7,174 nt of DNA. It comes from an uncultured Clostridia bacterium (GTDB lineage Bacteria; Bacillota_A; Clostridia; UMGS1840; HGM11507). This document shows positions 1-6,950 of the stretch, one piece after another (position 1 is the stretch's first letter; each line of letters starts with the position of its first letter). The stretch spans positions 1-7,174 of the forward strand of contig CAKRUL010000068.1 of the NCBI GenBank assembly GCA_934403665.1, written 5' to 3'. A model generated the notes under the pieces. It ran no database searches. It was not told where the DNA came from and worked only from the letters and a program-made list of their open reading frames with translations. The position numbers and the translations under genes are program-made.

Positions 1-1990
1 GATTCAGCATGGATGAAGATTTGTATGAAAATGGTTCTGCGACTCTGCGTGCCTCTTCAAGATTTTTCCATTCCCAGTGGCGTTTATCATAATTGTAAAC
101 ATAAGTGGAAGAGATTCCGTGAAAAAATTCAGTCCAGAATGATGTGACCAGATCAATTTTTTTGCTTGGTATCCGTTTTCCGTTTTCTGTCCGAAGACAG
201 TAGTATTCATTGTTTGTAATTGGTTTTTTCCCTTCGGAAAGAGCCTGATAGAAATCACATGCAAAGAGATATCCGGTAGAGTCAGAGAAAACAACAGCTT
301 CAAGATCACTGACTTTTGCGGATGTTTTAAAGATTCCGTATTTTAATCCGCCTTCCAGAGACAGAACTTCAAGTTCTTTTGCATGTTCGCGGAAATCTGT
401 TCCTGCTCCGTAATGATCAAATATCTGACCTAAACCACATTGTTCCGTGAAGTAAACATTCGGTCTCTGATCGACTTTGCGGATCTGATCTTTCAACATT
501 TTTAAAAATGCGCGGTATTGTTTCGCACTGAATGCACACCAATCGGGCCAAAGTTTAGGGTAATTCTCAAATTGTGATATTTCTTTCAGCTCATCAAAAG
601 AGAGGAAAACTGTATTCCATATCTTATTTGCCGATTCAATGGAACCGAATTTTTTCTGCATTTCTTCTGCAAATATTGCGGCATTGTAACGGCATTGACA
701 ATTATAGGTAGGTTCATTGGTTAATTCATAAACATAAACATTGCTTCCGCCTTCCATATACAATTTGGTAATTATATCGGCGCGCCGGCGATAGATTTCA
801 CGTCCTTCCGGTGATTCCGGACACCACGGCAGGAATTCATGCCACATACTGCTGCGCTGGTCAAGCTGGCGCGCTTTTTCCGGATTTTTTTTTAAATCGC
901 GGACTGTGCCGGGGAAATCAGTCCCGATAATCGGCATTCCTTCCAGATTCCTGCTGATGGAACGGCTTCGCTTCAGTTCATCTTCATATTTTCCCGCAGG
1001 CTGTACCCCGGTGACAATAAAATCAATATAGGGAGATGGAACCGCCATTTGTATTGAGTTGATGCCAAGAATATCAAAAACTTTTTTTGACGGAGCCTCC
1101 TTATACGCAATATGATCTATATCAACAGCTCCGCGTCGCGGCGGCCAATCGCCGACCTGCGGATTACGCGCATCAAATGTCACTCCGGCATAATACTGAT
1201 ATTTTCCATCAATGAACCATGTCCCGTTCCGGATAACCGGACGGGAAAAATGGTCTTCTCTGACAATCATATCCTTGGAATATCTATCCCAGATTGCTTT
1301 TGCTTTTTCGGTGTTTACCGGACAGCTTTCCGGGAGAAAAAAAAACTGAGTGACCTGCTCTTTTTCATCAGGTTTAACGGGAACTGCCGGATCATCCTGT
1401 ACACTGATCGAGAAATCATCAAAATATGCTTCAGCGGTTTCTCCTCCACCCTTTGCTGCAAAAACAGATACATGAATGAGAGTTGTCTTTTCCGGGAGTT
1501 TCATGCGAAAGGAAAGGTTCTTCCATTCGGTAGTACCCGTCTCATCAATCATCCGACTGTCCGCCTTGCTTTTCTTCTGACCGTTTTCGTCAAGATACTG
1601 AATCCATATTCCAATTCCAACATTCCTCGCTTTCGAACTTCGGATCTGACGGATATTTGCAGAGACTGTTACGATTTTTCCGGACATCGTTTTGATTTCA
1701 GCCGGACTGAGGGCATATGAAATTCCTCCTCCGACAGGGCTTGCATCTTCATCAAGGACATGCAAAGAGGCTTTCCCGGAAAATTTATCTTTTTCGGAGC
1801 GTTCTATTGTAATTTTTCCGTTTTGCATATTTTTCGGAAGCAGCCAGCGCCATGTATTGCGGGAAGGTATTTCCGGTTTTGGCCCCCATGACTCAAATCC
1901 CGGATTTTCAAAATATTCTTTCGTTTCACCTAATACAGGAAATGCAGCTACAAGAAAAAACACAATAAATACTGTTAATTTCTTCATCAT
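1..1990 (-). CDS. Secreted GH42-like clan GH-A glycoside hydrolase with N-terminal jelly-roll module (3' end cut by window edge)
   Basis: I translated this frame by hand: it is open without a stop from ATG 1990 to the left edge (at least 663 codons), so the C-terminus is missing. Residues 1-21 are a signal peptide (MMKK, hydrophobic core, likely cut after VLG). Residues about 26-200 look like a CBM4/9-type jelly roll, starting near NPGFE and ending at AYFDDFSISV. The catalytic barrel begins around residue 235. ELTNEPTYNCQC gives the probable acid/base E426, followed by FAEEMQKKFGSIESANKIWNT, which resembles the GH42 region after the catalytic Glu. KPITNNEYYC gives the probable nucleophile E595. 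The 169-residue spacing fits my recollection of GH42, and CQC may be a reduced form of the GH42 zinc-cysteine cluster. Substrate is not predictable; beta-galactosidase-like is only a guess. The second ATG (1987) lies at a better distance from the ribosome site and may be the true start. Segments 1693-1743 and 1846-1884 recur at 6962-7063. Confidence 0.85.
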   Translation of the reverse strand, partial: MMKKLTVFIVFFLVAAFPVLGETKEYFENPGFESWGPKPEIPSRNTWRWLLPKNMQNGKITIERSEKDKFSGKASLHVLDEDASPVGGGISYALSPAEIKTMSGKIVTVSANIRQIRSSKARNVGIGIWIQYLDENGQKKSKADSRMIDETGTTEWKNLSFRMKLPEKTTLIHVSVFAAKGGGETAEAYFDDFSISVQDDPAVPVKPDEKEQVTQFFFLPESCPVNTEKAKAIWDRYSKDMIVREDHFSRPVIRNGTWFIDGKYQYYAGVTFDARNPQVGDWPPRRGAVDIDHIAYKEAPSKKVFDILGINSIQMAVPSPYIDFIVTGVQPAGKYEDELKRSRSISRNLEGMPIIGTDFPGTVRDLKKNPEKARQLDQRSSMWHEFLPWCPESPEGREIYRRRADIITKLYMEGGSNVYVYELTNEPTYNCQCRYNAAIFAEEMQKKFGSIESANKIWNTVFLSFDELKEISQFENYPKLWPDWCAFSAKQYRAFLKMLKDQIRKVDQRPNVYFTEQCGLGQIFDHYGAGTDFREHAKELEVLSLEGGLKYGIFKTSAKVSDLEAVVFSDSTGYLFACDFYQALSEGKKPITNNEYYCLRTENGKRIPSKKIDLVTSFWTEFFHGISSTYVYNYDKRHWEWKNLEEARRVAEPFSYKSSSMLN
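1693..1743 (-). repeat. Coding block shared with the relic (matches 6962-7012)
   Basis: Part of the jelly-roll module of the GH42-like gene (ASPVGGGISYALSPAEIK); 43 of 51 bases match the relic without gaps. Confidence 0.7.
1846..1884 (-). repeat. Coding block shared with the relic (matches 7025-7063)
   Basis: Thirty-nine consecutive identical bases, encoding PKPEIPSRNTWR in the GH42-like gene, about 5.2 kb away from the identical copy. Confidence 0.8.
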
Positions 1991-1993
1991 TTT

Positions 1994-1998
1994 CTCCT
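1994..1998 (-). promoter_or_regulatory. Ribosome binding site AGGAG for the GH42-like gene
   Basis: On the minus strand AGGAG is followed by AAA and then two adjacent ATG codons. The gap is 3 nt to the first (1990) and 6 nt to the second (1987). The spacing favours the second ATG; the two choices differ by one Met. Confidence 0.7.
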
Positions 1999-2088
1999 AT
2001 CCAAGGGGACTGCCGTTTCCGACATCGTTTCAAATAATAAAATTCAGTCCGTAACCGGTCAGCTTCCAAACGTGTAACTTAATCGCCA

Positions 2089-2144
2089 TAAATTATACGG
2101 AACAAGCCAAAACCGCGAATGTCAGTTATTTATCATACCACCTC
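2089..2144 (-). repeat. Leader segment duplicated upstream of the pseudopilin (copy 1)
   Basis: This 56-base segment of the GH42-like gene's leader matches 7097-7152 at 53 of 56 positions without gaps, in the same orientation. Inside it, minus-strand GAGGTGGT is followed by ATG ATA AAT AAC TGA at 2136-2122, a four-codon ORF (MINN) preserved in both copies. The pairing may simply reflect a recent duplication of a promoter/leader block; a leader peptide is possible but unproven. Confidence 0.7.
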
Positions 2145-2215
2145 TTTTCTGGATCGGTAATTTGCCACTCTAAACTTCCTTGAAAAAATCATTTTACTGC
2201 ACAGCTATCGATACA

Positions 2216-2230
2216 GTTATATTATATAAC
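2216..2230. promoter_or_regulatory. Palindrome overlapping the -10 box (possible operator)
   Basis: GTTATATTATATAAC has perfect 7-bp arms around one central base and covers the TATAAT box of the promoter. The location suits a repressor site, but AT-rich palindromes also arise by chance around -10 boxes, and no regulator gene lies in the window. Confidence 0.35.
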
Positions 2231-2248
2231 ATTCCGGATAAAAATCAA
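2221..2248 (-). promoter_or_regulatory. Sigma70-like promoter for the GH42-like gene
   Basis: On the minus strand TTGATT (2248-2243) is followed by a 16-bp spacer and TATAAT (2226-2221), a perfect -10 box. Transcription would start near 2214, giving a leader of about 220 nt before the start codon at 1990/1987. Confidence 0.55.
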
Positions 2249-2338
2249 GAGAAAAAACAAAAAAATGGGGGTTCTTCGATGGTATTTGACAGAAACGAGC
2301 TTGTGATGGGGAAAATGCAGCCTATACTCCTTCCTAAA

Positions 2339-2451
2339 TCCGTGAAGTTGATTTTTTTGTACCATAACTTCGTCATTTCTCGGTCATGTACTCCCGGCAC
2401 GCTCCCTCAAAATTCCTATAGTTCTGACGCAAAAATCTCTGACTTCACGGA
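2339..2451. repeat. 113-base segment bounded by a 10-bp perfect inverted repeat
   Basis: TCCGTGAAGT at 2339-2348 pairs perfectly with ACTTCACGGA at 2442-2451. Between them lie 93 bases with no ORF of note. No matching target-site duplication is visible on the flanks. It lies just after the DUF5060 hydrolase stop codon, so it could be a long-loop stem in the 3' untranslated RNA, a small non-autonomous element, or chance. Confidence 0.35.
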
Positions 2452-2480
2452 ATCAGGATATTATCATACAGCCTGCAAGA

Positions 2481-4496
2481 TCAGTTGAGCCTTATTATCT
2501 TTGCGGCAATATCCCTGTGAAAATCAGGAATTGCAATACGCAGACGTCCGTTTTTATTCTCCATTTTCTGCGGAGCATCAAATTTTCCAGTCCATGTGTT
2601 GTAGAACTGAACCTGATACAATCCTGTGGGAAGTTCCAGTTCCACGGAATTGTTTTTCTGGATTCCGGGAATTTTCGAGATTGCGGCATGCGCCCATGTG
2701 CTTTCCCGGTCCTGAATCCAAAGAAGTGTATTGGTCCTGCCCTGCAGAATATGACAGCGCAGCTGCTGATTGATATTCTGGGCAACCGTTCCGTCAATCT
2801 GGATAGAGCCTATCATGCACCATGTTTTTCCGGTATTCCCAATCACAACCGTGCATTTGCCCTGCGGGAGTGCAATTTCCATTGCTTTCAATCCCTCCTC
2901 CGCATTCGGATTGTTTTTCCCGTCAAGGTCGGCATAGGCTTGTGTCTGAACAGTTTTTCCGTTTACGGAGATTGTAAGCGCTGCACCTTCCCGGCCGACT
3001 GCTGAGGGGGTGATCCAGAGTGTTCCGGCTTTTTCATTTTCTAATATCAGTTCCAGTTTCCCTGACTTGCGGAGAAGGCCGTTGAGATTTTCCGAGGTGA
3101 TAAAATTCACATTTTTATCTCCATCGATCTCTTTTTTGATCGCAGCTTTTCCGGTATTTTCCAACAGAATGCCGTTCTTGAACATATACTGATTCAGGAA
3201 TTTCTCTTGAGTCCATGTTTTGGCAACGGGGATCATTACTGCCGTATTTTTCTGATTTCCGTTTACCATGCCGCGCTTCAGGACAAATCCTTCCTTGTCG
3301 AGTTCAAGACCTTCGATGTAGTCATGGAATTTCACATAATGGTCATAACGGTCAATGATATCAAGATAGAGATTGAACCACCAGTGGAGAATCGTCCCTC
3401 CCGCGCCGCCAAAGAGTGAGGCATAGAGCGAATTGTGAAGCGAAATTCCCTCTTTATCGAACAAATCGGCATCGCGTGCATCCGGATAACTGATTCCAGA
3501 CTCGCCGCCGATCGTCGGCTTGTTCGCCGGATAAGTTGCAGCAAGACTGGACATGATGATGTCTGCGGTGTCGCGTCCGTAAGGATGAACGATAACAGCA
3601 TCCAGATTGGAATTCTGAACCTGTCCATCCATTGTACAGGAGACAGTGACAAGATGCTTGTTCGGGTCGATCTCCCGCAGATAATCCGCCATGTTTTCAA
3701 TATATTTCATGGCCGCCTTGCGGTCTTTCAAATATCCTTGCGTAAACTCGATTTCATTAAACAGTTCCCATGCGAGAAGGTTGGTGGAATATCCGTAACG
3801 CGCCATGGTGTAGCGGTAACGGTTGCGGAGGAGTCGGTCGACTTCCGGATTTGTGAAAATCTCGGTTGAATCTTTGCAGAATTTTTTATATGCATTTCCA
3901 TTCCAGTGCATAGATAAACCCCACTGGGTCTGGAAAAGACAGGGCATAACATAGATGCCTCTTTTTTTGCAGAGCTCCAGAAGTTTGTCGATCCGGGCGG
4001 CATTCAGCATCGAATAACGCATCGGCGCATGGTCGATCGAATATGAATCTTCGAGGGTAAGCCCGGTGTTCCACATTCCGCCGAAATTGACACTGGTGTA
4101 ATTGCATCTGAATGCCATCAGCTGGCTCATGTGGTGTTTGTTCCATTCATCAATTCCCTTATCCGTCCACGTCATGTTCGGATAGCCTATTCCGAAAAAG
4201 AAAGAACCATCGTCAAAGCGCAGATAATGGGAGTCGAACTTGCTGACCCTCAGAAAACCTTTCTCTTTGGAATCGGCAACGCTGAATGTATATTCCTGCG
4301 ATTTCGCGGTGCGGGATCTGGAATCTTTCACTTCGATATGATAGCGGTAAGTTCCTGGCGTACAGGGCGTGTAGCGCCAGCGCCATTCAGCTTTTTCCAG
4401 TTTCTTGTAACCATACATCAGCTCCCGTAAGAGCTCCATGTAGAAACCGTCTATGACAACCTCTTTCCCGTCAGGAGTTGTGATATGGACGGTCAT
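2481..4496 (-). CDS. DUF5060 / clan GH-A (GH5-like) hydrolase, C-terminal fragment of a frameshifted gene
   Basis: This 671-residue frame begins inside a domain. Residues 1-75 are the rear of a DUF5060-like beta-sandwich (TPDGKEVVIDGFY, then WRWRYTPCTPGTYRYHIEV), whose front strand lies in the other frame just upstream. FLRVSKFDSHYLRFDDGSFF (81-100) leads into the TIM barrel. AWELFNEIEF supplies the likely acid/base E248 and PTIGGESGISY the likely nucleophile E332; HPYG at 304-307 and HWWFN at 371-375 fit other barrel strand ends. Residues about 575-671 resemble a C-terminal Collagen_bind_2-like domain (GLYQVQFYNTWTGKF, then IPDFHRDIAAKIIR). There is no signal peptide and no ribosome site before ATG 4496; the preceding bases are CATCTCC. 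It therefore looks like the second part of the protein encoded at 5859-4504. The family suggests endo-mannanase or cellulase-like activity; the substrate is unknown. Its catalytic residues are intact, so any disruption is recent. Confidence 0.85.
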   Translation of the reverse strand: MTVHITTPDGKEVVIDGFYMELLRELMYGYKKLEKAEWRWRYTPCTPGTYRYHIEVKDSRSRTAKSQEYTFSVADSKEKGFLRVSKFDSHYLRFDDGSFFFGIGYPNMTWTDKGIDEWNKHHMSQLMAFRCNYTSVNFGGMWNTGLTLEDSYSIDHAPMRYSMLNAARIDKLLELCKKRGIYVMPCLFQTQWGLSMHWNGNAYKKFCKDSTEIFTNPEVDRLLRNRYRYTMARYGYSTNLLAWELFNEIEFTQGYLKDRKAAMKYIENMADYLREIDPNKHLVTVSCTMDGQVQNSNLDAVIVHPYGRDTADIIMSSLAATYPANKPTIGGESGISYPDARDADLFDKEGISLHNSLYASLFGGAGGTILHWWFNLYLDIIDRYDHYVKFHDYIEGLELDKEGFVLKRGMVNGNQKNTAVMIPVAKTWTQEKFLNQYMFKNGILLENTGKAAIKKEIDGDKNVNFITSENLNGLLRKSGKLELILENEKAGTLWITPSAVGREGAALTISVNGKTVQTQAYADLDGKNNPNAEEGLKAMEIALPQGKCTVVIGNTGKTWCMIGSIQIDGTVAQNINQQLRCHILQGRTNTLLWIQDRESTWAHAAISKIPGIQKNNSVELELPTGLYQVQFYNTWTGKFDAPQKMENKNGRLRIAIPDFHRDIAAKIIRLN

Positions 4497-4535
4497 GGAG
4501 ATGTCATTGTAATTCGTACTCTGCTTTGAATTTCA
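4497..4535 (-). other. Frameshift junction joining the two hydrolase fragments
   Basis: The upstream frame ends ...GAG TAC GAA TTA CAA TGA (stop at 4506-4504). The downstream frame is open back to a TGA at 4535-4533 and reads TAC AAT GAC ATC TCC into ATG 4496. Dropping one T from GAATTACAAT gives GAA TAC AAT GAC, i.e. VKFKAEYE-YNDISMTVHIT, a continuous DUF5060-like first strand. The repaired gene would run 5859-2481 and encode 1125 residues. This could be a true one-base insertion, an assembly or sequencing error, or much less likely programmed +1 shifting. The stop is in a leaky UGA-C context, but CAA is a poor slippery codon and no stimulatory ribosome site is visible. Confidence 0.8.
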
Positions 4536-5859
4536 CGCGGCCTTCGACCTTGTTGAATTTCGATGCCTGACCGGAAATGATCTCGGATGAAAGGTCTTTC
4601 GGCGCCCCCTTGTATTTCACCGCAACATTATCTTTTTTGACCGTTCTCTGGGCAGCAGCACGCTTCTGATAATCCGCTTTTGCCCATGGAAAAAGCAGAA
4701 GACCGAAGTTCTGAACCGGCCCCGCATTATTTGTTTGCCAGAAAATGCGGCGGAACGATTCGCCGTTGTTGTCGTTGTCGCACAGGGAGAATTCAAATCC
4801 CATATACTCCTGCTTTTTGAATTTCGGGATGGATTCAAAGGGGATTCTGAGAATCAGTGCATATCCGTTTTCCGTTCTGAATGAAACCATTTCACTTGCA
4901 GCAAGCAGATAGCCCAGAGCATCGGACCGGTAACCGAATACATTTCCTGTTCCCGTTTCCGTCATTGGATTGATTGCAAGCTGAAAATCAATATAGGCCT
5001 TATTTTCCACATCAAAAAACAGTTCAAAACCGTCATTCTGATAAGAGAATGCTCCCTGATGCGGACAGGATATATTCTGATCGGTCACGATTCCGATCAG
5101 ATAGAGATTTTCTTCATCACAGTTTGCATACAATTTTCCGGAGAGGTCTTCGGGAGATTTCAGGGGTGTTCCGTCCTGGAAACTGGAGTTCTGATCCAGC
5201 ACCGCCGGAGCGGAAAGATCATACTGTTTCAAATCTTTTTTCCGGATATCCACTCCGGAGACAGACTTGACACTCAGAACCGCAAGATTCTGTTTCTGCG
5301 GGATGTTCCAATTTCCGTGAATTTTCAGGTTTGAAAATCTGGCAATACCGCCGTTTCCATTATCCGCATCGGAGCTTCTGCGAAGTTTGAGAACGATTCT
5401 GCGGATGGGAAGATCCATTTTTTTATTCTTGTCTCCCCCCCAGTATGCGGAATATCCGCCTCTTCCGGGGATCATATTAATATGTACTTTCTTGCTGTCG
5501 ATACCGCCCAGATGAGTCTCGAAATGCTCCCCGTTCTTATCAATCATCTGAACGCAGAGCAGATGCGATCCTTCAGTCTGAACATCAAATTCGATTCTTT
5601 CCGGCATGGCGTCCAGAGAAACATCTTTATAAACCTCAATATAGGGATGATTTCCTTCGATCTTACGTTCATAGCTGAATTTCAGAACAAATGTCTGATT
5701 TTCGTTCAGCCGAGTTCCTTTTGCAGCAAAACCGCTGATTTTCCACTGATCCACCGGAGAAAAATCGGATTCCATGATAACGTCCGCATTCGCGGTTACA
5801 GCGGATGGCAGAATCACTCCGGCAATCAATGCAGCATAACATTTTTGTAACAGCTTCAT
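4504..5859 (-). CDS. Secreted CBM9-like protein, N-terminal fragment of the frameshifted DUF5060 hydrolase
   Basis: The 451-residue frame starts at ATG 5859 with GGAG five bases upstream. Residues 1-25 form a signal peptide (MKLLQK, hydrophobic stretch, likely cut after TANA before D26). Residues about 26-183 look like a beta-sandwich carbohydrate-binding-type module of uncertain family. Residues about 205-392 fit a CBM9-like domain: GKLYANCDEENLYLIGIV, NDGFELFFDV, GYALILRIPFESI and EFSLCDNDNNG are in the expected order. A basic linker (395-435) leads to KVEGRVKFKAEYE, the first strand of a DUF5060 domain cut off by the stop. The rest of that domain and the catalytic barrel follow after 7 bases in another frame (4496-2481). 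As read, this fragment has binding modules but no catalytic domain. It could still be exported as a glycan-binding protein, but the split domain argues against a natural end here. Confidence 0.85.
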   Translation of the reverse strand: MKLLQKCYAALIAGVILPSAVTANADVIMESDFSPVDQWKISGFAAKGTRLNENQTFVLKFSYERKIEGNHPYIEVYKDVSLDAMPERIEFDVQTEGSHLLCVQMIDKNGEHFETHLGGIDSKKVHINMIPGRGGYSAYWGGDKNKKMDLPIRRIVLKLRRSSDADNGNGGIARFSNLKIHGNWNIPQKQNLAVLSVKSVSGVDIRKKDLKQYDLSAPAVLDQNSSFQDGTPLKSPEDLSGKLYANCDEENLYLIGIVTDQNISCPHQGAFSYQNDGFELFFDVENKAYIDFQLAINPMTETGTGNVFGYRSDALGYLLAASEMVSFRTENGYALILRIPFESIPKFKKQEYMGFEFSLCDNDNNGESFRRIFWQTNNAGPVQNFGLLLFPWAKADYQKRAAAQRTVKKDNVAVKYKGAPKDLSSEIISGQASKFNKVEGRVKFKAEYELQ

Positions 5860-5864
5860 TTTTT

Positions 5865-5868
5865 CTCC
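5865..5868 (-). promoter_or_regulatory. Ribosome binding site GGAG for the CBM9/DUF5060 hydrolase
   Basis: GGAG followed by AAAAA and ATG 5859 on the minus strand: a normal 5-nt spacing that fixes the start. The GGAG itself lies inside an out-of-frame ATG GAG AAA AAA TGA that overlaps the true start; it looks incidental. Confidence 0.7.
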
Positions 5869-5891
5869 ATTTTATAAATCAAACTGACTTC

Positions 5892-5901
5892 AAAAGCTTT
5901 T
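5892..5901. promoter_or_regulatory. AAAAGCTTTT palindrome at the predicted transcription start
   Basis: A perfect 10-bp palindrome just downstream of the -10 box at 5915-5910, around the predicted start of transcription of the CBM9/DUF5060 hydrolase. The position suits a repressor operator (LacI-type operators are similar but normally centred on CG). Symmetry alone in AT-rich DNA is weak evidence. Confidence 0.3.
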
Positions 5902-5909
5902 ACTTTTAA

Positions 5910-5938
5910 ATTTTAATAAGTTATCTTTCTTGAATCAA
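5910..5938 (-). promoter_or_regulatory. Sigma70-like promoter for the CBM9/DUF5060 hydrolase
   Basis: On the minus strand TTGATT (5938-5933) is followed by exactly 17 bases and TAAAAT (5915-5910). This gives a leader of about 45 nt. The -35 box is the same TTGATT hexamer as in the GH42-like gene's promoter. Confidence 0.5.
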
Positions 5939-5954
5939 AAATATTTTGATGCAA

Positions 5955-6046
5955 TTTTGCGACCGATTCATTTACAAACCGTGCGGAGAGGCGAGCGGTG
6001 AATACTCCGCGGCTCGTAGCGAGATTAGCTTGCCCGGAAGCAAAAA
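5955..6046. other. GC-rich structured island in the AT-rich intergenic region
   Basis: This stretch stands out from the AT-rich flanks. GCGGAG (5983-5988) pairs with CTCCGC (6005-6010). CGAG (5992-5995) or CGAG (6020-6023) can each pair with CTCG (6013-6016), so alternative folds compete. A weak TTGC/GCAA stem lies at 6031-6043. There is no T-tract on the correct side for a standard terminator on either strand. It may be the 3' end of the pseudopilin transcript, a dispersed intergenic repeat, or a small structured RNA. Confidence 0.4.
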
Positions 6047-6076
6047 TTTATTAAAAATATTTGAAATTACCTCATA

Positions 6077-6922
6077 TTACCAATAAATTGAAGAGCTATC
6101 ATTCACTCTGGCATTTCCTGCGTCTTTGAATTTTGTTTCGCTGACAAGACGCTGATAGCTCATGCCGCTGACGTGTCCATCCAGAAGCAGAACATTGGCA
6201 TTTCTTGTATGACGCAGGTGAACTTTTCCTCCGCGTCTCTTGGCCCCCCAGTTAGCGCTCCAGTAAAAATGCCAAGTCTGTTCTGCCCCGGTCAAGTCCT
6301 CATAGAGAGCCGCAGAGTCTGCCATAAACGGGAATGTCGATGCTGTCAATGCCGGAAGTTCTCCGCCCCACGGTACCAGATAACGGTTGAACTGAGAAGG
6401 AGTTCCGAGCTTAATAAATCTGCTGCTGTAATTCCAGCTGCATCCCATATCATCTTTAAAAGGGGCAATCATTCCATAGACACTTCCGTTCTCGCCGCGG
6501 AAATCCGGGGAATATTTTGAGTCCCAGCGTTCGAGTTTTGAGGCTTGCGCATGGTTCGATGCACCAAGCGAAGGACAGTATACGACACTGGTATTATCCG
6601 GAAGGTATTTGCCATTTTTCAGATTTTTTGCCCATGGAGACGCATACCGGTCCTCAAGCATTCCCTCCGAACCGAGCGGCGGCATATAGCCGTTATAATC
6701 TCCGGCATAATTATAACATGCGGTTCCGATCTGTTTCAAATTGCTGATACACATTCCCGCCCGGGCCTTTTCCCGTGCAGAATTCAAGGCGGGGAGAAGC
6801 ATCGCTGCAAGAATTGCGATGATCGCAATTACTATGAGAAGTTCGATCAAAGTAAATTTTACTTTCTCGACATTTGATTCCCTGCAGGAACAACGATGAA
6901 TCTCTTGATGCTTTTTAGACAT
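6077..6922 (-). CDS. Type IV pilin-like protein (pseudopilin), DUF1559 / H-X9-DG family
   Basis: 281 residues. A 22-residue leader ending NVEKVK is followed by [18 protein letters not shown] (23-40), the conserved N-terminal helix, with Glu at mature position 5 (E27). The usual Gly at -1 is Lys here, which I believe is common in Lentisphaerota. [26 protein letters not shown] follows, as in DUF1559 pseudopilins. Near the C-terminus H238, nine residues, then D248-G249 form the H-X9-DG motif ([15 protein letters not shown]). The protein should be processed by a prepilin peptidase and displayed or assembled through a type II/IV-like system at the inner membrane; its precise role is unknown. ATG 6922 is the only ATG before the helix, but its ribosome site is weak (GGCGGTG, 4 nt away). 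The gene precedes the hydrolases on the same strand, yet a 217-base gap with a promoter separates it from them. Confidence 0.93.
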   Translation of the reverse strand: MSKKHQEIHRCSCRESNVEKVKFTLIELLIVIAIIAILAAMLLPALNSAREKARAGMCISNLKQIGTACYNYAGDYNGYMPPLGSEGMLEDRYASPWAKNLKNGKYLPDNTSVVYCPSLGASNHAQASKLERWDSKYSPDFRGENGSVYGMIAPFKDDMGCSWNYSSRFIKLGTPSQFNRYLVPWGGELPALTASTFPFMADSAALYEDLTGAEQTWHFYWSANWGAKRRGGKVHLRHTRNANVLLLDGHVSGMSYQRLVSETKFKDAGNARVNDSSSIYW

Positions 6923-6950
6923 TTTACACCGCCATAATTTTTGGGTTGAT

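Larger units (their letters stand above)
1991..2480. other. Gene-free 490-base stretch between the two hydrolase genes
   Basis: No convincing coding sequence. It holds, from right to left: the 3' flank of the DUF5060 hydrolase gene with a 10-bp inverted repeat, a sigma70-like promoter with a palindrome, and a leader of about 220 nt for the GH42-like gene containing a segment duplicated at 7097-7152. I found no clear rho-independent terminator for the upstream hydrolase: the T-rich tract read on the minus strand (plus A-runs at 2250-2270) has no GC-rich stem in front of it. The one plus-strand frame here would need a TTG start without a ribosome site. Confidence 0.6.

Noticed and set aside
4..309. 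101-residue minus-strand frame near the left edge
   Set aside because: It overlaps the GH42-like gene in a different frame; the hydrolase frame carries the conserved barrel sequence, including the nucleophile region.
443..445. Glu516 in VYFTEQCGLG as the catalytic nucleophile
   Set aside because: It is only 90 residues after the acid/base E426 and fits barrel strand 5; E595 in PITNNEYYC is at the distance expected for GH42-like enzymes.
1112..1720. 202-residue plus-strand open frame, with a further 120-residue one at 1692-2054
   Set aside because: Both are antisense to the continuous GH42-like coding frame, lack ribosome sites and show no recognisable domain.
1874..2115. 10-bp inverted repeat CGGTTTTGGC (1874-1883) / GCCAAAACCG (2106-2115)
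   Set aside because: In the second copy one arm differs at two positions without compensating changes, so it is probably coincidental.
2180..2488. 102-residue plus-strand frame in the intergenic gap
   Set aside because: It would need a TTG start without a ribosome site, has no recognisable motif, runs through the minus-strand promoter and overlaps the end of the hydrolase gene.
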